Shown piece by piece: positions 22,452 to 33,854 of a stretch of 64,000 nt of DNA. The notes under the pieces were generated by a model, which was given only the letters and a program-made list of their open reading frames with translations, was not told the DNA's origin and ran no database searches. Origin of the DNA: Megalobrama amblycephala (lineage: Eukaryota > Chordata > Actinopteri > Cypriniformes > Xenocyprididae). Each line of letters starts with the position of its first letter. The first letter of the stretch is position 1. Both the position numbers and the translations under genes were made by a program. The stretch is from contig NC_063052.1 of the NCBI RefSeq assembly GCF_018812025.1, positions 25,557,226 to 25,621,225 on the forward strand. Reading direction: 5' to 3'.

Positions 22452-22748
22452 ATGGTGACAGCAGCTACAACTAGCAGAGGAAGTCCAACGAAATACTCTC
22501 AGAAGGTTCACAACAAATTTACAATATGTCTGGGATATGTGGTGCTGTTAGCCGTTTCAACAGTCGTCAGAACTACACATTTAATTGATCCCAAAGGAGT
22601 TAGATCGGCAGAATTATTGGCTTCATTCAGAAAGGACCATACCACTGGCAGCCAAACAGCAATGCACAACATTAATAACTGCTGGGACTGTCATTTACAT
22701 AAGATTATAATTGTATACAATATTGTATTAAAATATTGTGAATTCTAG
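22452..22748 (+). CDS. Small ORF in left arm of palindromic element, function unknown
   Basis: 98 codons beginning MVTAATTSRGSPTKYSQK. A basic N-terminus is followed by a hydrophobic stretch at about residues 26-40 (CLGYVVLLAVSTVV), which could be a single membrane segment. The C-terminal half has CWDCH. The same ORF recurs in the right arm (24734 down to 23412, split by the hAT insertion) and in both arms of copy B. I do not recognise the family. It may be a captured host exon or simply part of the element, and translation is unproven. Confidence 0.4.
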   Translation: MVTAATTSRGSPTKYSQKVHNKFTICLGYVVLLAVSTVVRTTHLIDPKGVRSAELLASFRKDHTTGSQTAMHNINNCWDCHLHKIIIVYNIVLKYCEF

Positions 22749-23411
22749 TTGCTGTTTCGGCGTGTTATTACAGGATGAACAAATTCATGACACGAGCTGA
22801 CTACATTAGCCTACTTAGTTCAAGTAGGCCTACATGCGTGCATGATTTTGTGAAAATATAAGTTGTAATTTTATGTCTATCTTGTATAAATATATATGAA
22901 TTACCCTATATAGGATGTGTTCCTTTGAGTTAATTAACTTAAAGCGCTTCATTTTACGTATGTTCATTCAGCGCGCGCAGCTCAAATAATACTATCAAAA
23001 TGAGATGATTTGAGAAAAAAATCTGTTATTGTTCGTGATCCTTATTAATCAAACCATGTGTTGCTGAATATAATACAAGAACAATATAAGAGCTAGTTAT
23101 TAAAAATAATGTATCATTAAAAAAAAAAAAAATGAAAGTTTTAATATTACTGTAAACATTTTAATGACTTAATCATTGCTGTTTGAGCTGCATACGCTGA
23201 AGCTGAAGAGAATAAAAACCTGTAAACAAAGATAATTAACTCAACGGAACACATCCTATATAGGGTAATTCATATATATTTATACAAGATAGACATAAAA
23301 TTATAACTTATATTTGCACAAAATCATGCACGCATGTACTTGAACTAAGTAATGTAGGCAGCTCGTGTCGTGAATTTGTTCATCCTGTAATAACACGCCG
23401 AAACACAGCAA

Positions 23412-24734
23412 CTAGAATTCACAATATTTTAATACAATATTGTATACAATTATAATCTTATGTAAATGACAGTCCCAGCAGTTATTAATGTTGTGCATTG
23501 CTGTTTGGCTGCCAGTGGTATGGTCCTTTCTGAATGAAGCCAATAATTCTGCCGATCTAACTCCTTTGGGATCAAATAAATGTGTAGTTCCAGGGACGTG
23601 CACAGGAATTTTGAGGGGCAGTTGCTCTGACCTAAAAAAAGGGCACTCCCCTACCAACACCCCCCCTCACGGGCTATATGAAGGACTGAGAATAACCGTG
23701 GTATAAGCGGAATAATTGACTCCGCTTCGAATCACAGCTTAAATAGTGTTTTGACATCGACAACCCAAGTGCATTTTACCTCAAACTTGCGTCTAGTTAT
23801 CTTTCTAAAGTAGAAATCGTTTCTCAGGTCGACATTAACACACTGACAAAATTATATTCAGAATTAAAAATATTTTATACCACTTTTTAATGTGTGATTG
23901 AGTAAAGGTTTTCACGAGATACCAACCTTTCGCGAACTTGCTTCCAACACTCGTTCTCATGGAGGGGCTGTGCGCGCGCGAGACACGAGTATGTGAGAGA
24001 CGCGTGAGTGAGAGACGCAGGGAAATGAAATGCAGCTGAACGTTTGCTCTATGAAAGACATTGACAAAGACGAAAACTAAGGACATTTAATCTATAATTT
24101 TATTTTATTTTAGTTAGTTTTGCCAAACACACATTACAGTTTTGGTTAGTTATTCGTTTTTTTGTAATGCCTCGTTTTTATTTTTATTTCAGTTAACGAC
24201 GATGTTTTTTCCCACCTAGTTTTCGTTTTTTTCTTTCGTTTTCGTTAACGATTATAACCTTACTCACCTTTCCGACAACGTTAAGTCGTCTCACCCGACA
24301 ACCGCAACAATCTTCTAGTGCCGCTCATGCAGGCTCAGCTCAGGTGCCGGTCGCGTGCAGCGCTGCAGCCACATAAACAGAGTTTGCCCTTCCCCTACTG
24401 ACTTTCACTTTCAGACGGGTGCCCGAATATGGAAGTGAATGAGGCTGTGCGATTTTTTTTTTATTTATCTAGGCCTACGTGAAATTCTGCATCCATTGTA
24501 CAATTATTTATTTATTTTTTTCCCACCTCGGAAGGGCAACTTGAGTCGAGAAGGGCATATGGGCAGTTGCCCGGGCAACCTGAGCAACCCCCCCTGTGCA
24601 CGTCCCTGTGTAGTTCTGACGACTGTTGAAACGGCTAACAGCTCCACATATCCCAGACATATTGTAAATTTGTTGTGAACCTTCTGAGAGTGTTTCGTTG
24701 GCCTTCCTCTGGTAGTTGTAGCTGCTGTCACCAT
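23412..24734 (-). pseudogene. Right-arm copy of the palindromic-element ORF, split by hAT insertion
   Basis: The 5' part (24734 to about 24610) encodes MVTAATTTRGRPTKHSQK through STVVRTT. The 3' part (23590-23412) encodes HLFDPKGVRSAEL through the same C-terminus as the left arm. The 1018-bp hAT element separates them. Confidence 0.75.
23591..24608. mobile_element. hAT-type non-autonomous element, 8-bp TSD
   Basis: Terminal inverted repeats CAGGGACGTGCACAGG and CCTGTGCACGTCCCTG are perfect over 16 bp. The flanking duplication TGTAGTTC occurs at 23583-23590 and 24609-24616. The interior shows no hAT transposase. Only short random ORFs are present. Confidence 0.92.
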
Positions 24735-24863
24735 AGACTTAAACAGAGCGCGCAGCTGTGACCGGTCACAAATATGGCGGCGGGCATAGCGGAAGTGACG
24801 TCTTTGAAACCTATGGATTACTAGGATATGGCTGTTTATTAATACTAATAAAGCACATATTAA

Positions 24864-25550
24864 AGGATTAGTTCACTTTCAAATAAAATTTTCCTGATAA
24901 TTTACTCATCCCCATGTCATCCAAGATGTCCATGTCCTTCTTTCTTCAGTCGAAAAGAAATTAAGGTTTTTGATGAAAACATTCCAGGATTATTCTCCTT
25001 ATAGTGGATTTCAATGGCCTCCAAATGGTTGAAGGTCAAAATTACAGTTTCAGTGCTTACACTGTAAGCACTGAAACTGTAAGGTAGTTGAAGGTAATTT
25101 TGACCTTCAACCGTAATTTTGACCTTCAACCTATTAAACTTACGGAAAAAATGGAACTGGCGCTGCGTTTGTTCCGTAAGTAGAATAGGGAAGGCGTAGG
25201 AGATACAGCGTAAGCTTTTTGAAGAATACGAAAGTGCGGTTTTGGCGGAACCACTTGGAAGGTGACCATTTGTTTATATAAAGCATATACATTAACATTT
25301 TTTTCAAACCAACCGTTTCGCTAGATAAGACCCTTATTCCTCGTCTTAAATTATTAAAGCCCTTTGAAGCTGCAATGAAACTGTAATTTTGACCTTAAAC
25401 CCTTTAGAGGCCATTGAAGTATAATAATAATAATAATAATAATCCTGGAATGTTTTCATCAAAAACCTTAATTTCTTTTCGACTGAAGAAAAAAGGACAT
25501 GAACATCTTGGATGACATGGGGGTGAGTAAATTATCAGGAAAATTTTATT
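24864..25550. mobile_element. TTAA foldback MITE, right end lost
   Basis: It starts AGGATTAGTTCACTTTC after TTAA (24860-24863). The left arm (to about 25010) is matched by an inverted right arm (about 25443-25550), for example GTCATCCAAGATGT against ACATCTTGGATGAC. The right terminal AGTGAACTAATCCT is missing. Confidence 0.8.
25042..25082. repeat. Perfect 20-bp palindrome
   Basis: TTACAGTTTCAGTGCTTACA is followed by a single C and then its exact reverse complement. It lies inside the foldback element. Confidence 0.95.
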
Positions 25551-25600
25551 CCATATTCTACATCCCTTAATCCTACCCAATACCTAAACTTAACAAACAT

Positions 25601-27890
25601 ATAAAATAAATCAATACATTAGAGCAAAATAACATTGCTTTATAACCTGCTTTCTGGAACAAACCCAGACAGGAGCACACGGTGAGGGAATGAACACTCA
25701 ACACGTGTTCTCACAACAATAGATGAAGTGTCATGGAGCATGACACTTTAAATGTCCAGACCCTGACACTTAAACAAAACCTAACTAGACAGGAGTGGCG
25801 GTATTTTGGCTTCACACTCCACGCACACAAAAAGCATGATGCACACTTAAAGCCGCACTCTTACACAAGGACATGACAATATATAAGTGTCAGGATTTTG
25901 TCACCAAACTAAGAACCAGCGTGACAGAACCCTGACTTGAGTGCTTCTACTCTACTTCACTGGAGTCTTGAGAGAATAATGATGCTCTCTTACCCCCTCC
26001 ACAGTTCAAATGAAGCAGCACAATCACTCATCCCTCCATTTCCTGATCTAATATCTGTTCTCTCCTGTGTAAAACATCGAACAGGTCATATAACATTCAA
26101 CATAAAAGAGGCTTGTCAGAGTACTTACCTCAGAGGACAGATGAGAGAAGAGGAAGACTTTTGAGGAAATACTGAGATGAACTGTGCTAACCTTCCATTT
26201 CAGATCTACTCACGATTTCATTTATGAGAATATTGCTTTGGGTTACAAGGAAGCATAAGGATGAAGGTAAATTAACAACATCATTCAGCGCAGCAAAATA
26301 AGTTGTCAGAGATGTGTTTTATTTTGTGTGGCAACATTACAGAAAAGATTACATTATTTTACTTTAAAGCAATATGAAACAATTTGATCATTTGAATTGG
26401 ATTAGGAGGATTTATGCTAAAAAAAAACAAAAAAACAGTGCAAACAGTGAAAGGCATAGAATATAATATATAAATAACATTTTGCAATTCAGTATTTTCA
26501 ACAATGACATATTCAGGTGAGATTTGATAAATATTTTATGCATTCTCTAACAGGGATGATGCAATTCATTCATTTAATCAAGTGCTCTGAATGAGTGTTC
26601 TAAATGAAATTATGCATTTTTATGGGACCATCTATAACAGTAATCAAGAAGAGATTAGCCTATTACAAAAATGAAGGAGCGAGACTAATGACTAACTTTA
26701 TGCTTCAGGGCACGTTGCGTCAGACTTGTCAAAAAAAGAGACCACGGCAAGCAAAGCATTAAATACTTAATTTCATTATAGTTTCTTTTGTCTCTTCTAA
26801 ATTAGAAGAAGCCATCAGAAGAATATTCACGGACAATGGATGTACTGTTTCAAGCTCAAGGCCTGCATTCTTCGTCTCTGTCCATGGTGCTGAAACAAGC
26901 AATATAGGCTACTGATATGCTGACCATTACACATTTGAGAGCTCTGATGACTCCTTCTAAACAACAATTATCCTCGCTTTTAATAAACATATGATTAAAA
27001 TGGATTCTTAGATGAGTAATGATCTTTGTGAGGGGCTTAATCAAATTGTGTTTGATTCATCTGACCCAGAAAAACATGATCAGCTCCAGCACAGTCTCTC
27101 ACACTGAGAGAGAAAAAATGTTTTGGTCTTTGAGAAGAGGCAACCGGTCACCATGGTAACATCAAGATCTCACAGGGGCAGCACACAAAAGGCTGGAGGA
27201 CTCCAAAACAATCTAAATCGTTAAAGAGAAGCCTAATAATCTTTCAGTGTGATTAGAACATTGATTGTTTGATTGAGTGGTTGATTTATTTTTTCTCATG
27301 CAAAAAACAAAAACTAAAAAAAGTGTCAGCTTTGTTTTACAATTCAGATTGTATTTTTACAAAAGATCCTATAATTTCTCTGGAGATTCCTAGTCTTATG
27401 AGCTTCCTAAGAAACTTGCATTGATTTTTATTGGTTATATGTTTCCATAATCGTTCAATGTGTTTAAAATATGCTCAGGTTATCTCACATTGTCTGGTGA
27501 TTCACTAAAACCTTTTGTTTCATGTCATGTGGGGCCACATTCCAATTCATGTTTATCATAAGAATGATTTTTCATTAAAAAGACAATATGCAGTAGCTCT
27601 CAAGTTACGATTTCTTTTTTTTTTTGAATAATTTCATTAGAAATTCAGTTGTCATAGTTTCCTCAGCGCCATCAATACGCAACGAGAAGGCTGGAGATGT
27701 GGTTATCTCTTCAGCGATCATACATGACTAACCATCTCTGGTTCCCTGAGGACAGCGCAGTTGTATTTCCTCTTTGGATACTGGTAGTTGTGCATTAAGG
27801 GTAAAAGGAATCCATTCATCATGTGAGAGGGGAAGGCAATTTATGTGTAATGGGTAGCTTCTTAAATAATAAATGTTTTATATTGACCAG
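25601..27890. other. Intergenic, low in recognisable repeats
   Basis: No gene was recognised. Stretches around 26500-27240 and 27650-27860 have mixed composition with no repeat signature that I can see. They are candidates for single-copy or regulatory sequence, but conservation cannot be judged here. Confidence 0.35.
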
Positions 27891-27899
27891 ACCTATGAC

Positions 27900-28370
27900 C
27901 AGCTTTGTCTCCATACCGGTGTGATGCATCCAATCTTCACGCAAAAGGAACTGGATGAAATATTTGAATGCTACCAATCAACATTCTGATTTCTGACTTG
28001 TTATGAAGCCTATATCATAATCACACCATGTTCTTTCGTTGGCCAGAAGAGAACTGGTCCCCAGACTGAGCCTGGTTTCTCCCAAGGTTTTTTTTCCTCC
28101 ATTTCTGTCACCTGATGGAGTTTGGGTTCCTTGCCACTGTTGCCTCTGGCTTGCTTAGTTGGGGATGTATAATATTTAACCATATTATAGACTGCACTGA
28201 CACTATGGGATGAGAACTGAACTGAGATGGACGATGACATCACTGTTTCCTGCAGACCTGCCTTATAGATGAAATGAACTCATTTAATAATTGACGATCT
28301 TTACAACGGAACTGAATCAACGCTGAACTGACTTCAGCTGAACAATGACACTATTTTCTAGATTTTTAGG
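27900..28370 (-). repeat. Dispersed fish repeat, unclassified
   Basis: The core CTGAGCCTGGTTTCTCCCAA, followed by TTGCCACTGTTGCCTCTGGC, is a phrase I recognise as highly repeated in fish genomes. It yields spurious short ORFs on the minus strand. Confidence 0.55.
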
Positions 28371-28439
28371 TCAACTTTTACTCTAACTTGACAGTTGGCA
28401 CAGTAGATAATTTTACACTCAAAATACACTAAGGCCAGG

Positions 28440-28640
28440 TTTTACAGACTAGGATTTAGATTAAGCCAGGATTAGGCCTTAGTTCAAGGATATTTAAGTA
28501 GCTTTTATAAACGTGCCCCAGAAAAAAAAAAACAAACAAACAAACAAAAAACATTACTGGTGTGCATCTTGAGACAAAACAATGGCACTAACACATTTTA
28601 ATGTCAGTGCAAGATGTTTTCAGTTAAGAAACCATCAAAC
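28440..28640. repeat. MITE fragment, related to 39780-39970
   Basis: Contains TTAGGCCTTAGTTCAAGGAT and TGTGCATCTTGAGACAAAAC. Inverted related sequence (ATCTCAAGATGCACAT) occurs near 39870. Confidence 0.55.
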
Positions 28641-28747
28641 ATGTTGTCACCCAGAAAACACACTTTTAAACTCATAAAACAAAAACATAAAAAAACACTG
28701 TAGTGATTGAGAAAGATCAGACATACAATTGTTTGTTATATTTAACA

Positions 28748-29667
28748 AAAGCTGCAGTCCGTAACTTTTGGTTAAAATGTTCCAAAATCAATTTTTGAGC
28801 AAGTACATAACCAGCCAGTTTTCAAAACTATCTCTTTACCTTAGCCTGATTCACAACAGTACGCTTGTAATAATGTTTTCTAATAAGAGCGGTACTGGTA
28901 GGTTTCTGCGGGAAATTCGAGCATGCAGTCATTAGTCTTTGCGTCATTACGTCATGTCTGTTTACATAAAGAACTACTAGTCCCAGCTAATAGGCTATAT
29001 GGCATGTGAGGATGCTGCTGGTAGCGGATCATTTATAGCCTTTTCTCACAGCAGCTGGATAATAACTTATCATTTTAATCATTGAATATCATTGAATAAT
29101 TAAACTTATCATTTTGATGGTGGATTGTAACCCAGAAATGACAATCATCAGTGACAACTGGAGATTAACCTGTAGTCAAAAGCAAAAGACTTCGAACTGC
29201 GGAGTGGCTGCAGAAAAATCTACAGGTAATGCTAATACACATTAAATACACAGTCACGCAATGCTGATGTTATTTACATTAACAATTTGAGAACAAGGTA
29301 TAAAAATAATAATAATTTGCAGTTTGACGTGAATCGAACTAAGTGATTGTTAGATTTAATCACCTTTGGTAGCGCTTTTTTTTCTCAGTTGGTCAGAACA
29401 AAAGTGGCAGACATGTTACTTACTTGTTCAGATGTCATTTTCTGGTGAAAATTCTTATTTTGGATTATACTTCCAAGACGTAGAATCTGATTCCAAAGTA
29501 CAGTATCCACACCGATGTGGTGACTGACAGCAAACATTAGATTAATCCGTGCTGAGGAGCCGTGCCAATGCACAACCCACATGAAAAATGTTAATTCTGT
29601 AAATAACTGCAATTGCAGATTTCAAACAGAGATGGCGAAAAAAGAGGCAAAACTTACAGACTGCAGC
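28748..29667. mobile_element. Non-autonomous DNA transposon, CTGCAG termini
   Basis: The left end AAAGCTGCAGTCCGTAA is matched by TTACAGACTGCAGC at the right. TTTAACA is repeated outside both ends (28741-28747, 29668-29674). There is no transposase ORF. Confidence 0.7.
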
Positions 29668-30043
29668 TTTAACAAATAATCCACAATACACCTCACCCAA
29701 CAAGCAGACAACAGGCATTATCCCCGAAGAGCAACTAACACCTGGTTACCGTGGTAAAAAGATAAGACAAATACAAAGTTTACAAATACAAAGTTCTGGC
29801 ATGAAACTCTAGATGCCGCAGGCTGATAGGTCCCTAACTCAATATGTTAGCAATCACATCATTATCTACATAGTGCAGCTGATTGGTTGTGGCGGCATCA
29901 GCAGCCAATGAGCTTGCTGCTCAACATTCAAATACTTGCCATTGTTTGCTGTTAGCTGTCTGCAGTGCGCTTCAGAAAACCTCCATCTTCCCCAGCTCCA
30001 CCTGTATAGATCTGCTACGGGGTTATTTCATGTATGTTATGCA

Positions 30044-30153
30044 GCAGCAGCAGCATGTCTTACATGCTCACAGCAGCATGTCTGTGAATGTATTAGCAGT
30101 AGCAAGTCTACTTGCTCTGCACAGCAGCAGCAAAAATCAACAGCAGCAGCAGT
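30044..30153. repeat. CAG/GCA-rich short tandem runs
   Basis: Three short runs of CAGCAGCAG separated by unique sequence. The ORFs across them are by-products. Confidence 0.7.
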
Positions 30154-30989
30154 GTAGCATATCTATTTTGCCAAGACCAAATATATTAACATTGCCACAT
30201 CCATTACCATGCTAATCTCTCTGAGAGTTGTCATGACAGAACAAAGTTTCACTCTACATTTACTTTGAAACAGACAAATGTACCCCTTTTCTGTACAGTC
30301 CATCCTAGTCCTACACCCTCTATATAATCACTTGAGATATAATCACTTGTATAATTATGCATCCAATTTTCCTGTGTAATCAAATGTTCTTTTATATTGT
30401 TTTGCATATGTATTAATTCAAACACTATTGAAGGAATTATTCAGAATGGCACACTTAACCAAGATCACATGTATAACATTTTGGGTATCTATGAACTGCA
30501 TTTTTAATTTCCTTTATGTTCATTTACATTACATTTTGCTAACTCTGTTACATATTAGTATTATAATCTACTCTCTAGTCTCTTCTCTCTACACAATTCA
30601 ATTTCATATGCAAAAAAAAAAAAAAAACCCTGCTAGAAGACAAAGTGAAGAGAACACATTTTGTGCACAAAAACAAAACAAAAATAACAACTTTATTCAA
30701 CAACATCTCTTCTGTGTCATTCTCACATGTTGTTTGCAGTGTTGGGCATGTTACTTTAAAAAAGTAATTAGTTATAGTTACTAGTCACTTATCACAAATA
30801 GTAACTGAGTTAGTAGCTGAGTTACATCATTATAAAAGTAACTAATTGCCAAGGAAAGTAACTATTATGCTTGATCCGACTCGTGACTCATGATCCGCTC
30901 TTGCTCACGACATGAAATTTCTCTGTAGTACAGTACTATGTGTTGTTAGCCATTAAAGAAAACGTAGTTTCATATTTATGTTTAAATAG

Positions 30990-31304
30990 AGCCTTGGCAG
31001 AGCCTTGGCAGATATCATTCACAAAACCAGGAAACGATAAACAGTCCAAAAGGTCCAAAGGGCAGGCAGCAGGAATCGTACACGGGGAACAGACAGGATC
31101 AGAAACAGGCAGGCAGGCAGACAGACAGGGTAAATAACACTTGGGAATGCTACAGAGTAAACAAGACCTCGCAATGTGTGTGTGTGAGTGAGAGTCCTTT
31201 ATAGTCCAGGTAAAGAGCTTCAGGAGTATGTGGCAATAGGTGATTGGTGGAGTGAGTGCATGTGATAGGCAAGGAGGATGGTGGGAAGTGTAGGATTCGT
31301 GACA
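30990..31304 (-). mobile_element. Probable solo LTR, 3' part decayed
   Basis: On the minus strand it begins TGTCACGAATCCTACAC at 31304. It has a TATAAAGG-like box (ACTATAAAGGACTC) and a pyrimidine-rich body. The end near 30990 is indistinct. Confidence 0.5.
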
Positions 31305-32012
31305 AAATCCTTACTGTAGAAACTGTATAATATCATGTTACTGTAAATCTGCAAAGCCTCATGGTTAAATTTCAATGGCTGGTAAATTCGACAGTAAATA
31401 TATTTTTTACTGTGAATCACAATGAAGAAATTTTGAGCAGGACATTTTCAGCAGCAGAAACAAAGGAGATTCCACACTTTCTCTTCAGCAAGGTAACTTT
31501 GCTCATATTTTGCCATGTTTCCTCATGTAAATTTACCTGAGTGTGCCAGGAGAGAGATGCAGAGAGTGGCACTATAAGCCATATCATTACAAAGAAAACT
31601 GTTTACTCACATAAATTTGATAGATTTTATCTGTCAATATTTGATAATGTCATTAGTTTGGTGGAGTAACATTGTTGGATAAAAGAACAATGCATGTGCA
31701 TGTGTGTTAGCAAAGTGTGCAAGCCGTTTCTTGCTGTTTTTCTAGCTACAGCATGATCAATCAAATATCGAAGCAGGCTGAAGTGAAAGAAAATGCAACA
31801 ACCGGTAAGAATTTTAAACAGCACTACATTTTTTACAGCATTATGTTTTTATGAGCTTCTTTGCCTACAGCAGCTACATAGAATAGATTTGTGCCTTTTT
31901 AATGAATTCCCGCCTCGTTGAAGCATAATACGGACATGCCATTGTACACGCATTAACAGTATTTTTTGTATTTCTTTTTATCAATTTTTCAAATGTTGCC
32001 ACAGACCCAAGG

Positions 32013-33163
32013 GTAACACTTTACTTGAAGGGGTGTGCATAAGACTGACATGACACCTTCATAATCATGACATGACACATGTCATGAATATGGAGGTTTT
32101 ATGAATGTTTATGACAACTGTCATTAAGTGTCATTCGCTCAATTATGTCATTTTTAATGCAAAGATGACATTGTTTGAGATGTCCGAGTTATGACAACTT
32201 GACATAAACCAACACATCATAACCTGTCAGTGTCTTTGTCATGACAACTTGACATCATTTAGCTTTATGGGTTAACATTACATTAAACTGTCATGTGGTT
32301 GGTTTTGACATTGGCTGTCATGAGGCCATTATAATAGTGTCATAAATATGTATCTTGAGCTCAAGTACAGTGGTACAAATTGAACTTGTCATTAAAATGT
32401 CATTAAGTGACAAAACTCTGACAAATAATTTTATAACAGCGTCATGACTATTTTTCATTTCATGTTTTTGTTTTTTTGTTTTTTTGTTTTTTTTTAAGTT
32501 TCCTCCAACAGAAGGTCAGATAATAGACAATTTCAAATTTCGTAAAAAAGATGACACTGTTAGAAAATAATGGTAACACTTTATTTTAGGGTCTTTTAAC
32601 TAGTTGCTTATTACTATTAGCATTCATATGGCTAAAATATTGGCTGTTTATTAGTACTTGTGCCTTATTCTGCATGACCTTATTCTACATTCTTAATCCT
32701 ACCCAATACCTAAACCTAACAATTAACTATAATAAGCAGTAAATTAAGAGTTTATTGAGGGAAAAGTCATAGTTAATCGTTTATATATGTGTTCCCTATA
32801 CTGAAGTGTTAGCAAAATAATGTAATGTAATGTTAACCCATAAAGCTAAGTAGTTTTTTTAAGTTTGATAATTAATCTGCTATGTCATGTTTATGACAGG
32901 TTATGATGTTTTGCTAATGTCAAGTTGTCATGACAAAGACACTGACAGGTTATGATGTGTTGGTTTATGTCAAGTTGTCATAACTCGGACATCTCAAACA
33001 ATGTCATCTTTGCATTAAAAATGACATAATTGAGCGAATGACATTTAATGACAGTTGTCATAAACATGCATAAAACCTCCTTCATATTCATGACATGTGT
33101 CATGTCATGATTATGAAGGTGTCATGTCAGTCTTATGCACACCCCTTCAAGTAAAGTGTTACC
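32013..33163. mobile_element. Long-arm palindromic MITE (TGACAT-rich) with near-perfect TSD
   Basis: GTAACACTTTACTTGAAGGG at the left is mirrored by CCCTTCAAGTAAAGTGTTACC at the right. The arms are about 280-340 bp and densely packed with GTCATGACA-type motifs. Flanks ACCCAAGG (32005-32012) and ACACAAGG (33164-33171) differ at one base, fitting an 8-bp duplication. Confidence 0.85.
32572..32813. mobile_element. Complete 242-bp MITE nested in the palindromic element
   Basis: Ends GGTAACACTTTATTTTAGGG and CTGAAGTGTTAGC. The exact 8-bp duplication AAAATAAT lies at 32564-32571 and 32814-32821. It is the same family as the disrupted host element at 22319. Confidence 0.9.
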
Positions 33164-33211
33164 ACACAAGGTAGCCTATCTACATTGTGGGGAATATAAT
33201 AGGCCTATAGT

Positions 33212-33530
33212 TGTCACAGTTTAGTTGATTTTGTCATGCACAGACTTTTAGAATATATTTCATAAGTTTCCGTTTTTCTTTGTTTAATTTCCCGCTTCTC
33301 ATTTGTTTCTATAGTCTCTGTCATTAGTTCAGCTGTGTTTGATTAATTAGTCTCATTTGTATTTACTACTTAAGTTGTGCCTTTGCCTTCATTTCCTGTT
33401 CAGTGTTACTCGTGATTATGTTAAGGTGTGTTACTCTGCCTATTTTGTGGATTATCTTGCCAGAATTTATTAAACTTCAAATTGGATTTATTCATCTGAG
33501 TTTTCTTATGTCTGCCTGACTTGCGTGACT
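33212..33530 (+). mobile_element. Probable solo LTR
   Basis: Starts TGTCACAGTTTAG, is pyrimidine-rich, and ends GACTTGCGTGACT. Flanks ATAGT and ATAAT differ by one base, consistent with a 5-bp duplication. The terminal CA is mutated. Confidence 0.45.
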
Positions 33531-33783
33531 ATAATATAATAAAATGTAATATAACTGTTAAAATACGTGGTTAGGAAAGTCACAAAGATGAGGAAACATT
33601 CAAGTACATACTTGAATGATGAATGCGTAGAAAGCTAAACATTTGCTCGCTTTTTAACGAGCAAATATTTCAGTGCACTGGAAGGATTCTGTGTTCAAGA
33701 CAGCCCTTAAAATGGCTGACTCCCTGATCAGTGCCCTGACAACTGAACTAGGGAGCTGACTGAGGCCCACCCATTATCATTCA

Positions 33784-33836
33784 CAGACACACTAATGGTC
33801 ACCATAATGTTGACACACTAATAGTCACCATAATGT
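33784..33836. repeat. 26-bp tandem duplication
   Basis: GACACACTAATGGTCACC and TAATGTT are repeated once with a single base change. Confidence 0.8.
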
Positions 33837-33854
33837 TGACTGGATAATTTAAAT

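Larger units (their letters stand above)
22371..24816. mobile_element. Palindromic ORF-bearing element, copy A
   Basis: Terminus CCATGGGTTTCA is opposed by TGAAACCTATGG. The two arms (22371 to about 22960, and about 23230 to 24816) are long inverted repeats around a central region of about 270 bp. Each arm reads inward: a TGACGTCA-containing start, a GCCATATTTGTGACCGGTCA block, then an ORF. The right arm is interrupted by a hAT element at 23591-24608. Without that insertion the element would be about 1.4 kb. A second copy lies at 51370-52925. Confidence 0.85.
22319..25600. mobile_element. GGTAACACTTTA-type MITE, host of several nested insertions
   Basis: The left end GGTAACACTTTAGTTTAGGG (22319) and pieces at 22340-22370, 24817-24860 and 25550-25600 line up in order with the intact 242-bp copy at 32572-32813. 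They are separated by the palindromic element and a TTAA foldback element. The right terminus is lost. Confidence 0.7.

Noticed and set aside
29883..30215. 110-codon ORF across the CAG runs
   Set aside because: Composition is driven by trinucleotide repeats. There are overlapping frames and no homology that I recognise.
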